Of a stretch of DNA of 64,000 nucleotides, positions 35,176 through 43,328 are shown one piece after another. The DNA is taken from assembly GCA_036272595.1 (NCBI GenBank), contig DATAYM010000042.1, positions 35,024 to 99,023 of the forward strand, in the 5' to 3' direction. Positions within the stretch are counted from its first letter, which is position 1; every line of letters starts with the position of its first letter. The notes under the pieces are model-generated. The model ran no database searches. It had not been told where the DNA came from and saw only the letters and a program-made list of their open reading frames with translations. The position numbers and the translations under genes are program-made. The DNA is from Poindextera sp036272595 (GTDB lineage: Bacteria; Pseudomonadota; Alphaproteobacteria; Caulobacterales; Caulobacteraceae).

Positions 35176-35366
35176 GCCGATCGGGCTCCCGATTGTCGTG
35201 TCTTTTCCGACGCCTGTCCTCGCACGAACAAGCTCGGCCGTCGACGGTTTCCTGCGGCCGGGCGGCCCCGGCGCTCCGCAAATACCTGGCGATGAGGGTT
35301 CGACCCCTTCCCGCCCGAACCATGTTCCGGGCGAAGGAGCCCGCCTGTCGAAGTCCGGCCAGGCGC

Positions 35367-35416
35367 TGGAGCGGGCGGCGAGAATCGAACTCGCGACATC
35401 CAGCTTGGGAAGCTGA
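35367..35416. other. attL of the integrated element
   Basis: This 50-bp segment is identical to 54486-54535. In the reverse direction it reads from the anticodon stem (tRNA position 27) through CCA of tRNA-Gly(CCC). It is only the 3' half of the gene, without acceptor 5' strand and D arm, and sequence diverges at both ends of the 50 bp. It is the chromosomal half left behind by site-specific integration. Confidence 0.95.
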
Positions 35417-35532
35417 GTGCCTGTCCATTTCAACCAATTTCACGCGGTTGTGCTCGGCGAGGATTTCCCTCGGTTTGTTAGGCCTTGCGTGGTTCAGATC
35501 GTTTCAGCCATAGTCACCTTGTTTCCAGTTTT

Positions 35533-35569
35533 CGGGACCCCAGCGGGACCCGACCGGAGCGGGGTCCCG
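35533..35569. promoter_or_regulatory. Left integrase arm-type sites (inferred)
   Basis: CGGGACCCCAGCGGGACCCG at 35533-35552 contains two tandem CGGGACCC units and is followed at 35561-35569 by the inverted GGGGTCCCG. The 20-mer matches 19 of 20 bases with 54420-54439 at the other end of the element. It lies 117 bp inside attL. Integrase arm-type sites are expected there. Confidence 0.65.
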
Positions 35570-35572
35570 AAC

Positions 35573-36907
35573 ATGCCCAACCTCACTGATCGGACGATCC
35601 GTGCACTGACCGCAAAAGGTGACCGGCTGGCTGTTCGCGACGAAGGGACGCCGGGCCTTGAGCTGAGGGTGTCGAAGGGCGGCGCCAAGACGTTTGCGAT
35701 CCGCTACACGCTCGCGGACGGAACGCGTCGGCGCATGAACCTTGGACGCTGGCCGGCCCTGTCCCTGGCCGATGCCCGCGAGGCCGCCCTTGGCGCAATG
35801 CGCGATGTTGCCCGAGCGGGCGACCCCGCGCAGACCAGAAAGGCGGAACGCGACCGAGCCCGGTCGCGCGACGTACGCACGCTCGACGACTTGGCAGAGG
35901 CCCTTTTCGAAGTGGGCGGGGTGCGAGCATCGACCGATGCATACCGTCGGTGGCTTTGGAGCAAGCACCTGAAGGGGCGCCTCGGCGATGCGCGGCTGGA
36001 GGACGTAGCGCCCGGCCGCGTGCGGCGCGCAGTGCGGGAGATAGGAGCCGGTGCCGGCCCGACGACCGCCAACAGGGCCCTATCGCTGCTCAAGCGGATC
36101 CTCAACTTCGGAGTCGACGAAGAGCATATTTCGGCCAACCCGATTGCCAAGCTCGAACCCATGTTCGACGAGCAGAGCCGGGCCCGAGTTTTAAGCGACG
36201 ACGAGTTGAAGGCGCTTTGGGGCTTGGCCGAAAAGACGGCTGAAGCTGCCCGGCAGGGCGCCGGCGATCGAGACGCTTTGTGGGCCTCTCGACCCATGGC
36301 CATTGGTGTCCAGCTCTGCCTGATCACCGCGCAGCGAGGCGGGGAGGTTGCTGGGCTGCGCCGCGGCGAATTGGACCTGGAAGCGCGGACTTGGCTGTTG
36401 CCTGCTGAGCGGTCGAAATCGAAGCGCGAGCACCTGGTGCCGCTGTCGGACAGAGCGGTCCAGTTGCTGAACGAAGCCCTTGCGTTCGCCGATCTCCGGT
36501 TGGCCGCCCTCAAGCCAGAGGGCGAGGCCGAGCGAAAGCCGCAGCCTAGCGATCCGGTGTTTCCTAGCCCGAAGGGCCCGTCGAGGCCGGTTGCCCGACT
36601 GAGCTTAGGGCGGGCGATGGCGCGCTTGAATAAGATCGCAAAAATCGAGGACGCCTCACCCCACGACCTGCGGCGCACTGCGGCCACGGCGATGGCGAGC
36701 GAGCGAATCGGCGCGCTCACGGAAGTAGTCGGGCGGGTGCTGAACCACGCACCTCCCGGCGCTGGCGTGACCTCGATTTACAACCGGCATGCCTACGTCG
36801 CAGAAAAACGGCGGGCGCTGGACGCTTGGGAAGGGCTGTTGCTGGAGATCGTGGGCGAGCGCGTCCGGACCTCCAATGTCAGCGATCTGCGCGGAGCGGC
36901 GGCGTGA
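35573..36907 (+). CDS. int: Tyrosine recombinase/integrase (P4-type with DUF4102-like N-terminus)
   Basis: A 444-residue site-specific recombinase that should integrate and excise the element at tRNA-Gly. The N-terminal arm-binding domain reads KGDRLAVRDEGTPGLELRVSKGGAK. The catalytic residues are Arg in TAQRGGEVAGLRRGEL (about residue 253), Lys in RSKSKREHLVPL, His and Arg in SPHDLRRTAATAMAS, His in LNHAPPG and Tyr in SIYNRHAY. ATG 35573 is chosen because upstream in-frame sequence (35417 on) does not resemble integrases. It shares four bases with the next gene (GTGA). Confidence 0.95.
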   Translation: MPNLTDRTIRALTAKGDRLAVRDEGTPGLELRVSKGGAKTFAIRYTLADGTRRRMNLGRWPALSLADAREAALGAMRDVARAGDPAQTRKAERDRARSRDVRTLDDLAEALFEVGGVRASTDAYRRWLWSKHLKGRLGDARLEDVAPGRVRRAVREIGAGAGPTTANRALSLLKRILNFGVDEEHISANPIAKLEPMFDEQSRARVLSDDELKALWGLAEKTAEAARQGAGDRDALWASRPMAIGVQLCLITAQRGGEVAGLRRGELDLEARTWLLPAERSKSKREHLVPLSDRAVQLLNEALAFADLRLAALKPEGEAERKPQPSDPVFPSPKGPSRPVARLSLGRAMARLNKIAKIEDASPHDLRRTAATAMASERIGALTEVVGRVLNHAPPGAGVTSIYNRHAYVAEKRRALDAWEGLLLEIVGERVRTSNVSDLRGAAA

Positions 36908-37635
36908 CAGATGAGCCGACGGACGGGGGCGCCGCCGAACGCGAGGCGAGGGCGCGCGAGCATGCAAGGCGCGCGAAGCTTGCTGCAGTGTCCATTATCG
37001 GCAGCGGTGGTGCCGGCATGATCGAGCGGGAAAGGACTGCGCTAAGCGCTTGGGCAAATCCGGGCTCGTGGCCGAGAACCACCCGCACCAGAGTCTTCTT
37101 CGCAGAGGCCGTTCGGCGGCTTGGCCAGTCCAGGCACGGCGACAGTTGGCCCGGGGCCGACGCCGCAGCTCGCAGACCGGTGGCCGGCGTATTGATAGAC
37201 GCGTGCGCAGACGGTGACCTAGTCGCGTTCGGGATCGAAAAGGACAACGGGTCCGAAAGGGTCATCCCCGCCAGCCGGTGGCGCGCCGCCGACGCTGAGA
37301 GGATAGCCGAGGCGGCTGAATTCGCCGCTGAGGGCGCTTGGGTTTTTGTGGACGCCGAGGGGCTGGCGCGGCTCATCGGTGCCAGTGCGGAAAGCTCACC
37401 CCCGGTAACAGCAAAGCGCCCTCTGCGGTCCCCCACCCCTCTTGACGCGTCTGCATTTGTTAGTTGGGCAAATGGTCTGTTCGATAGTCAGGGCCGCGCC
37501 CCGACCAGGGCCGAATCTGAGGCCTACCGTGCGAATGTAGGGCTCTCGCGCGCATGGGTCAGGGAGCAACTGAAGGCCTATGCGCCCGAGCGACGTTTGC
37601 GACCTGGCCAGCGAAGCTTGCGCTCGCCGTCCTAA
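36904..37635 (+). CDS. Hypothetical protein, co-translated with the integrase
   Basis: A 243-residue product starting GTG 36904 inside the integrase stop codon. It has an Ala/Arg-rich N-terminus and a C-terminal segment GRAPTRAESEAYRANVGLSRAWVREQLKAY that resembles a helix-turn-helix of phage and plasmid proteins. No family identified. Its coupling to int suggests a role in integration control or an early function. Confidence 0.75.
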   Translation: MTDEPTDGGAAEREARAREHARRAKLAAVSIIGSGGAGMIERERTALSAWANPGSWPRTTRTRVFFAEAVRRLGQSRHGDSWPGADAAARRPVAGVLIDACADGDLVAFGIEKDNGSERVIPASRWRAADAERIAEAAEFAAEGAWVFVDAEGLARLIGASAESSPPVTAKRPLRSPTPLDASAFVSWANGLFDSQGRAPTRAESEAYRANVGLSRAWVREQLKAYAPERRLRPGQRSLRSPS

Positions 37636-37762
37636 ATAGGCCGCATATACGCCGCGAATTCCAACCGCCCATCTGGCCTATCTGGACGGCGCATTTCGGC
37701 GTCCATGACGGTGCATCCCATCGCGGATCGTTTCAGGCGATCCCTAGATTGGGAATGAAAAC

Positions 37763-37972
37763 ATGGAATCGCCGAACGCTCAGGAAAGGCTGTTGCCCCC
37801 AGCGGTGGTCATGGACCGCACCAGCCTCAGTCGCACAACGCTCTGGCGGCTCGTGCGGGCCGGAAAATTCCCAGCTCCCATTCAGGTCTCAGCAGGTCGC
37901 GTGGCATGGAGCGAAACGGCGCTCCAGCAATGGATTGCCTCCAAGATCGCTCAGCCGGCCCGCGCGGCGTGA
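37763..37972 (+). CDS. AlpA-family DNA-binding protein (excisionase/regulator)
   Basis: A 69-residue protein with the AlpA/MerR-like helix-turn-helix: RTSLSRTTLWRLVRAGKFPAPIQV and the final strand-helix RVAWSETALQQWIASK. AlpA proteins activate integrase or act as excision factors in P4-like satellites and related islands. The start ATG 37763 is 127 bp after the previous gene. Its presence with an integrase and primase-helicase is a recurring satellite layout. Confidence 0.88.
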   Translation: MESPNAQERLLPPAVVMDRTSLSRTTLWRLVRAGKFPAPIQVSAGRVAWSETALQQWIASKIAQPARAA

Positions 37973-37976
37973 ACCA

Positions 37977-38225
37977 ATGGGGGAGATCGTTTCGTTCAGG
38001 CCGCGACGGCCCACGCTGGTGGTCTCTGCGCATTGCGGCGTCTACCGGCTAGGCGCTCTGTGGCCCGATGGACGCCGCGAGGCGATCGACGCCAGGGCAA
38101 CCCCGCAGGCGGCGATGGATCTGGCGCTAGAAACGCTGAAGTTTGGTTTCGGCGCGGTGGTCGGCCCAGGTCCTTTTCGCCAGGCCGTCGCCATCATTCA
38201 TAACGCTCGGCGCAGGTGTGCCTGA
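37977..38225 (+). CDS. Hypothetical small protein of the replication module
   Basis: An 82-residue product, ATG 37977, four bases after the AlpA gene. It reads MGEIVSFRPRRPTLVVSAHC then a compact region with ARATPQAAMDLALETLKFGFG. Beta strands at the start and helices later suggest a small domain. No family recognised. Its stop TGA overlaps the primase-helicase start (TGATG), so it belongs to that operon. Confidence 0.7.
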   Translation: MGEIVSFRPRRPTLVVSAHCGVYRLGALWPDGRREAIDARATPQAAMDLALETLKFGFGAVVGPGPFRQAVAIIHNARRRCA

Positions 38226-40570
38226 TGGGCGCCGCGCTGGCCGAGGCCCCTGAGCTGGAACCAAGCCCTGAGGCGATGCGCAGTCACCTCGACTGGCTGA
38301 CAGAGGGCGCGCGTGGGGCCTACGATGACGCGCTAGTGGAGATCGCCCATGAGGGCTGGCGCAACGGGGGCGCAATCGCCAACGCTCGCCTGTTCGGTCT
38401 GGATGAGCTCGACGAGGCCGTCACGTTCGCGGCCGAGACGAACCGAAAGGGCCTGAACGTCTATGTCGGCGCGGCCCTGCGCCTGCCGGACGCCCCGCGC
38501 GACAAGCGGGCTCGGACCGAGCACTTCTATGTCGCGACCGCCGTTCCGATCGACATCGACGAGGACTATGACGCCACCCGATCGCGCGCCGCCGCCGTGG
38601 TCGAGGATGGCTTGGTCGTCACCACCGGCCTGACGCCGGCCCGGCGTTCCCAGCATTGGGTTCGCCTGGACCAACCATGCGACGACGACCTGGAATTTCA
38701 GCAGGCTTTTGAAGCGCTGGTCCACTGCACTGGCGCTGACCAGAAGGTGAAGGACGCCGCCCGCGTCATGCGCCTCGGCGGGACGGTCGCTTACCCCTCC
38801 CCTCGCAAGATCGCGAAGGGCTACAGCACCGAGCTGACGACGGTCACCATCAATCCGCATGCGGCCCCCTCAGCGGCCGAGGCACTGCAGCGCCTCGCGC
38901 CGGCCGCGGTGCTGTCTGTTCGCACAGCCGCGCCCAGCGAGCGCCCATCTGGCAACCAGGGGATCGTGCGAGGCGGTGGCAACTACGGGCAGCTCGTCAC
39001 CGATGGGCGCGAGACTTTCTTTCGGGACCTGCTGCTGGAGGAAATCCGAAAGTTTCAGGAGTCGAACGGTGCTGATCCTACGAGCCAGGAGCTTTGGGAG
39101 ACGGCGTTCGCGAGATTCCAGGCCGAGGCCGACAATGCCGATGGTCGTTGGACTGACGACAACGGGCAGCGGGAGCTGGTCGCGCGGGTGAACCGGACGC
39201 TCGGCCGGCTACGCGCAGGTCGCTTGGCCGTCGCGGGGCTGTACTCGATCGACACCGAAGCGGGACGCAGCGAGGCAGAGAGCGCCAAGGACGCCCGGCA
39301 ACGGTCCTGGCTGCAACGCATCGCCTCTGCTGCGGAGCCCGCCAGCACGACGCTCTCTGGAGGTGGACTAGTCCAGAAACTCGCGCGGCAGCAGGAGGCG
39401 GCTGGCGCTGCCGACAGGGACCTAGACAGGGCGGGCGACGCAGACCCGCTGGCGCGGCCGTTCCAGTGGCGCGACCCGTCGACCATTCCAGCTCGCCAGT
39501 TCCTTTACGGCCACCATCTGATCCGCCAGTTCATGAGCTGCACGTTCGCGCCCGGCGGCGTCGGCAAAAGCGCGCTCGGCCTTGTCGAAGCTGCGGCGAT
39601 GGCCAGCGGCAAGCCTCTGCTCGGCGTTCGCCCGTCGGAGCGGCTGAAGGTTTGGGTGTGGTCAGGCGAGGACCCGGCCGAGGAGACCGGTCGGCGGCTA
39701 GCGGCCATCTGCCTGCATTTCGGTCTGGAGCGCGCGGACCTCGAAGGATGGCTGTTTCTCGGCTCCGGGCGCGAGGCAGATATCATCATCGCCGAGCAGA
39801 CGAGGGACGGTGCGCGGATCTCGGTTCCAAGTGTCGAGCGGGTCGTTCGCGTCATGCGGGCCAGGGCCATCGACGTGGCCGTGATCGATCCGTTCGTCTC
39901 CTCGCATCGCGTGACGGAGAACGACAACAACGCGATCGACGTGGTCGCGAAGGCCTGGGCGACTATCGCCGGCGCGACCAATGCAGCCGTCGACCTGGTG
40001 CACCACACTCGCAAGACCACCGGCGCGGAGATGACGGTCGAGGATGGCCGCGGCGCGACGGCACTTCTCAATGCCGCGCGGTCGGCCAGGGTCCTGAACC
40101 CGATGAGCGAGGCGGAAGCCGCCAAGGCGGGTGTCAGCCGCCGGCGATCGTACTTCCGGGTCGACAATGGCAAGGCCAACCTTGCGCCACCGCCGGACGG
40201 GTCGGCCTGGTTTCGGTTCGCTTCCGTGCAGCTCCAGAACGGCGGCCTCGAGGGCGGCGACAACGTCGGCGTCGTCGAGCGGTGGCAATGGCCGGATGCG
40301 CTCACGGACGTGACCGTCGACCATCTGCTGGAGGTTCAGCGCCGGGTATCGACCGGATCATTCCGCGCCAGCGATCAGGCCAACGACTGGGTCGGCCATG
40401 TCGTCGCCGACGTGCTGGAGGTCGACCTAAGCGACCCAGTCGCCAAGGCGAAGGTCAAGGGCGCCTTTGCCACCTGGACCAAGAACGGCCTGTTTGGAAC
40501 GGAAATGCGGGCGGGCCCGAAGCGGGACCTGCGGCCATATGTGAAAGTGCTGAAATGGGCCGAGCAATGA
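38225..40570 (+). CDS. Primase-helicase fusion (RepB/AEP-like primase plus AAA RepA-like ATPase)
   Basis: A 781-residue replication protein. The N-terminal third resembles RepB-type AEP primases: GLNVYVGAALRLPD (about residue 79), VPIDIDEDYD (about residue 108), a His in RRSQHWVRLDQP, and DAARVMRLGGTVAYPSP. The C-terminal part is a RepA/AAA_25-like helicase, with Walker A FAPGGVGKSALG (about residue 442), Walker B VAVIDPFVSS (about residue 551) and VHHTRKTTG after it. It is likely to initiate replication of the excised element. ATG 38225 overlaps the stop of the previous gene by one base. Confidence 0.87.
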   Translation: MGAALAEAPELEPSPEAMRSHLDWLTEGARGAYDDALVEIAHEGWRNGGAIANARLFGLDELDEAVTFAAETNRKGLNVYVGAALRLPDAPRDKRARTEHFYVATAVPIDIDEDYDATRSRAAAVVEDGLVVTTGLTPARRSQHWVRLDQPCDDDLEFQQAFEALVHCTGADQKVKDAARVMRLGGTVAYPSPRKIAKGYSTELTTVTINPHAAPSAAEALQRLAPAAVLSVRTAAPSERPSGNQGIVRGGGNYGQLVTDGRETFFRDLLLEEIRKFQESNGADPTSQELWETAFARFQAEADNADGRWTDDNGQRELVARVNRTLGRLRAGRLAVAGLYSIDTEAGRSEAESAKDARQRSWLQRIASAAEPASTTLSGGGLVQKLARQQEAAGAADRDLDRAGDADPLARPFQWRDPSTIPARQFLYGHHLIRQFMSCTFAPGGVGKSALGLVEAAAMASGKPLLGVRPSERLKVWVWSGEDPAEETGRRLAAICLHFGLERADLEGWLFLGSGREADIIIAEQTRDGARISVPSVERVVRVMRARAIDVAVIDPFVSSHRVTENDNNAIDVVAKAWATIAGATNAAVDLVHHTRKTTGAEMTVEDGRGATALLNAARSARVLNPMSEAEAAKAGVSRRRSYFRVDNGKANLAPPPDGSAWFRFASVQLQNGGLEGGDNVGVVERWQWPDALTDVTVDHLLEVQRRVSTGSFRASDQANDWVGHVVADVLEVDLSDPVAKAKVKGAFATWTKNGLFGTEMRAGPKRDLRPYVKVLKWAEQ

Positions 40571-40573
40571 CCT

Positions 40574-40720
40574 GCCCCACCTCAAAGCAACATGGTGGGG
40601 CAACGGTGGGGCAGTGGGGCATATTCACCTTCGCAACCGTGCCCCACCACCCCCACCACCCTTTAGGGTGGGGTGCGTGGGGCGGTGGGGCGAACCGCCG
40701 ACTGGTGGTGGGGCGAACCG
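40574..40720. repeat. GTGGGGC repeat array (candidate replication origin or packaging site)
   Basis: Exact GTGGGGC on the plus strand at 40595, 40606, 40614, 40677, 40685 and 40708, and its complement GCCCCAC at 40574 and 40641: eight copies in about 147 bp, plus a variant GTGGGGT at 40668. A longer unit GTGGGGCGAACCG occurs at 40685-40697 and 40708-40720. The array lies in the 271-bp gap between the primase-helicase and the TerS-like gene, a normal place for an iteron origin or a pac/cos recognition site. Confidence 0.75.
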
Positions 40721-40841
40721 TCGCGAACAGTACGCGCCCGCGTGCGCGAGGGGCTCGCCGGGGCCCGCCCGTTTACCGCCCGTTTCGCCAGCAGTTCGCG
40801 CGCGTGCGCGTGCGAACCCTTCGCCAGCATTGGAAATCGGC

Positions 40842-41375
40842 ATGACCCAATCGATATCGCGCCGCGGCGGCCGGCCGACCAAACACACGCTCAAGCTTGA
40901 GCGCGCGATCTGCGAGGCGATAGCCCGGACGCCGCAGGGCCTGCGCACCGTCTGCGCCGATCATGAGGACTTTCCGGATCCTCGAACCGTCTACCGTTGG
41001 CTGGCGGACAATGAGGACTTCCGGCAGGCGTACGCTGGGGCCTGCGAGCGACGGGCCGACCTATTGGTCGACCAGTGTATCGACATTGCCGACGACGCCC
41101 GCAACGACTGGATGGAGCGCCAGGTCGCTGACGGCACGATCGTGATGGTCCCAAACCCGGAAGTCGTGCAGCGCTCCCGACTGCGCGTTGAAACGCGCCT
41201 GAAGATGGCCGCCAAACTCGCCCCGAAGAAGTACGGCGAGCGCATCGAGCATCAGGGCGAGGTCGGGGTGAAAGTCGAGATCGTTCGCTTTGGAGCGCAA
41301 TCGGGGAGCGATTCTGAGCCCCGCCTTCAGGCAACTGTCGCGCCGATCGCCGCGATCGGCCAGGGGCGTCGTTGA
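40842..41375 (+). CDS. Terminase small subunit-like protein (TerS)
   Basis: A 177-residue product. The N-terminal DNA-binding region RRGGRPTKHTLKLERAICEAIA and AYAGACERRADLLVDQCIDIAD resemble terminase small subunits of the helix-turn-helix type. A later KMAAKLAPKKYGERIEHQG is a frequent signature of such proteins before the large-subunit interaction region. In satellites TerS redirects the helper's packaging motor. No large terminase gene follows. ATG 40842 overlaps no upstream gene, and the stop overlaps the next start (TGATG). Confidence 0.85.
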   Translation: MTQSISRRGGRPTKHTLKLERAICEAIARTPQGLRTVCADHEDFPDPRTVYRWLADNEDFRQAYAGACERRADLLVDQCIDIADDARNDWMERQVADGTIVMVPNPEVVQRSRLRVETRLKMAAKLAPKKYGERIEHQGEVGVKVEIVRFGAQSGSDSEPRLQATVAPIAAIGQGRR

Positions 41376-42508
41376 TGGCCAGGGCGAAGATCAACGGCAT
41401 CGTGGCCGTTGAGACGGGCGACCAGAGGTGGGACCGCTGCGCCGGCTGGCTCGCCGCGGCATTGGCCTACGAAGACGGGCGTCGATCTATGGCCGACCTG
41501 TTTTCCGCCTACCGAACGGGGCAGATGGTCCTGTTCGATGCGCCTCAATCAGCAATGCTCGTCGAGCTTCTGCCTAGCAGCAACGGGCGGTTGCTGAACA
41601 TCCTCCTCGCTGGCGGGCGCATGGACGAAGTCGACCAGCTACGGGCGCAAGCCGAGACGTGGGGGATCGCTCGAGGGTGTGTCGCAGCGGTGGTCGTGGG
41701 GCGTCGTGGCTGGCTTAGGGCTTGGCGGCGGTATGGCTACGTTGCTGCGCCAATGATCGAGCGCTGGCACGTGGCGACTAAGACCCTATCGCAGGGAGGA
41801 AGGCACCGGGAAGCGCAAGTGACCGCCATCAATGTTTCACTTTCCCCATATTGGGCCGGCGTTGCATCAGACACATTGGTAACCGGGTGCGGAGATCGGG
41901 AGTTCGCGCCCGTGGCCTTTAGCTCCAAGGTTCTCTACCTGCCTCACCTGAAGATGATGCTGGCTTCGACCGGGGCGATCACCATCCCTTGCCATCTATT
42001 GGCGGCGGCGCAGATGTGCTGTGGCCGGGACGTGACCGAGATCCTCTCGATGGCCTCAGAGCTTTGCCGGCGGGAATTCGCGAACTCCCGTGATTTCCTC
42101 TTCGGCTTGCATCCTGAAGACGATCGAGCATGGATTGACGACGCGACCGCTTACCTGATCGGGTGGAGCAACAAAGCTGGCCGGTTTGTCGGCTATCGGC
42201 TTCAAGCGAGATCAGACTTTGCTCCGCAGCCGATGACCGACGGGCTGTATCTGCACCCGCAGGTGCCAAAAGTGCCCCCTGACTTCGCAGTTGACGCCGC
42301 CGCGCTGGTCGCGTTGACCCGCCATCAATGGACCGCTGAGCTTCGGAAGCTCCGCGATGATCGCAACGCTATCGGAGGCGATCTCTGCGTGCAGAGCCTG
42401 CGCTGGGATTCTCAAGCCGGCGTCGTGTTTGAGAGCCGAATTGCCGAACGCTTTTCGACTTATGAAGCCGACCTGACCGAAATGCGCGCAAGGGAGCCGG
42501 TTCGTTGA
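41375..42508 (+). CDS. Phage GNAT-like domain fused to a putative Ntn-hydrolase-like domain
   Basis: A 377-residue product. Residues about 1-130 match a phage family often beside packaging genes, with LLNILLAGGRMDEVDQL and GCVAAVVVGRRGWLRAWRRYGY. The rest has an HslV/proteasome-like outline: VTAINVSLSPYWAGVASDTL, SSKVLYLPHLKMMLASTG and IGGDLCVQSLRW near the end. A catalytic N-terminal Thr or Ser would be internal here and would need cleavage, so activity is doubtful. ATG 41375 overlaps the TerS stop by one base. The second-domain call is inference. Confidence 0.6.
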   Translation: MARAKINGIVAVETGDQRWDRCAGWLAAALAYEDGRRSMADLFSAYRTGQMVLFDAPQSAMLVELLPSSNGRLLNILLAGGRMDEVDQLRAQAETWGIARGCVAAVVVGRRGWLRAWRRYGYVAAPMIERWHVATKTLSQGGRHREAQVTAINVSLSPYWAGVASDTLVTGCGDREFAPVAFSSKVLYLPHLKMMLASTGAITIPCHLLAAAQMCCGRDVTEILSMASELCRREFANSRDFLFGLHPEDDRAWIDDATAYLIGWSNKAGRFVGYRLQARSDFAPQPMTDGLYLHPQVPKVPPDFAVDAAALVALTRHQWTAELRKLRDDRNAIGGDLCVQSLRWDSQAGVVFESRIAERFSTYEADLTEMRAREPVR

Positions 42509-43107
42509 AACTCAAGGGACCTTGCGTTTGCGCCGCTATCGCCGCCCAGCTCGGCCAAGCTCTTGCCGATCGGCTGGAGCTGTCTGCCCAGGTTGATGAT
42601 CGCGACATCGGCGAAGCTCTCATGCGGGCGCTTGCCCCCAAGGTGACGGCCGGAGGTGAGCTCGACCATGTGATCATCAATGGCACGCCGGCCGGTGCGG
42701 AGTGCACGCTGGACGCTCGCGACATCGAGGCCCACCCGCTCTTTCGTGACTGGATCATGCCGACGCTGGCCGAGCTGCTGAGCGCGATCTTTGTTTCCGG
42801 CAGCCAGGACCGGGCGGCGATCAGCTGGGTTCCGCTCCTCGGCTCGGTCCAGCTGATTGACGAGGGCCGCGCCGACGGGATGCTGCGAGGGGTAGCGCAG
42901 CTCACCTGGCAGGCTGCGCCGAACGCTATCTCGACGATGGCGATCTATGGCCCCGTCTCGATGCAGCCCGCGTTCGCTGTCTACACGCTGATCAGCGGTC
43001 AGGCGCTCTGCGCAGCGGGGCGCCAGGCCCGTGAGATGAGCTTTTCAGGCAAGGCGGATTCGCCCGGCTCTCGCCGGCGCGCGGCGACGGGAGAGCTGCT
43101 GAACTGA
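42505..43107 (+). CDS. Hypothetical protein of the element
   Basis: A 200-residue product starting TTG 42505 inside the stop codon of the upstream gene (four-base overlap). It has an acidic helical first half (ALADRLELSAQVDDRDIGEAL) and more hydrophobic beta segments later (AISWVPLLGSVQLIDEG, MQPAFAVYTLISG). No known family. It closes the run of coupled genes from the TerS-like gene. Confidence 0.7.
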   Translation: MKLKGPCVCAAIAAQLGQALADRLELSAQVDDRDIGEALMRALAPKVTAGGELDHVIINGTPAGAECTLDARDIEAHPLFRDWIMPTLAELLSAIFVSGSQDRAAISWVPLLGSVQLIDEGRADGMLRGVAQLTWQAAPNAISTMAIYGPVSMQPAFAVYTLISGQALCAAGRQAREMSFSGKADSPGSRRRAATGELLN

Positions 43108-43328
43108 GCTGCGGAGGACAGCGTGATGCTGCGCAAAGTGTGCAGGTCTGCGCATGGGGGGTAGAACCAGAACCTCCGGCCAAGGCAGGCCGCGATTTGC
43201 GCGAAACTAAGCCCCCTTTTTCTGTGCGAATATCTCATTCGATCGACAGGCACACCGCGCATCGCGTGACCAGCGCCCTGAAGGTTCCAACGTTGCGCCC
43301 ATAAGGGCGGATGGGAGCAGCTCACGCG

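Noticed and set aside
35260..35322. tRNA-like piece: CGGGCGG pairing with CCGCCCG and a T-arm-like GAGGG-TTCGACC-CCTTC
   Set aside because: There is no D arm or anticodon arm, total length is about 60 bases and CCA is out of register. It may be a tRNA remnant but cannot be called a gene.
35417..35572. Extension of the integrase frame back to the edge of attL
   Set aside because: These 52 codons do not resemble integrase N-termini and overlap the putative arm sites; ATG 35573 opens the family-like sequence.
37554..37762. Frame running from 37554 into the 37977-38225 gene
   Set aside because: The upstream part covers the end of the previous gene and the AlpA gene in another frame; only the segment from ATG 37977 has protein-like composition.
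40614..40841. Extension of the TerS-like frame upstream through the repeat array
   Set aside because: The translated sequence is a Pro/Gly/Arg product of the GTGGGGC repeats; ATG 40842 is the natural start.
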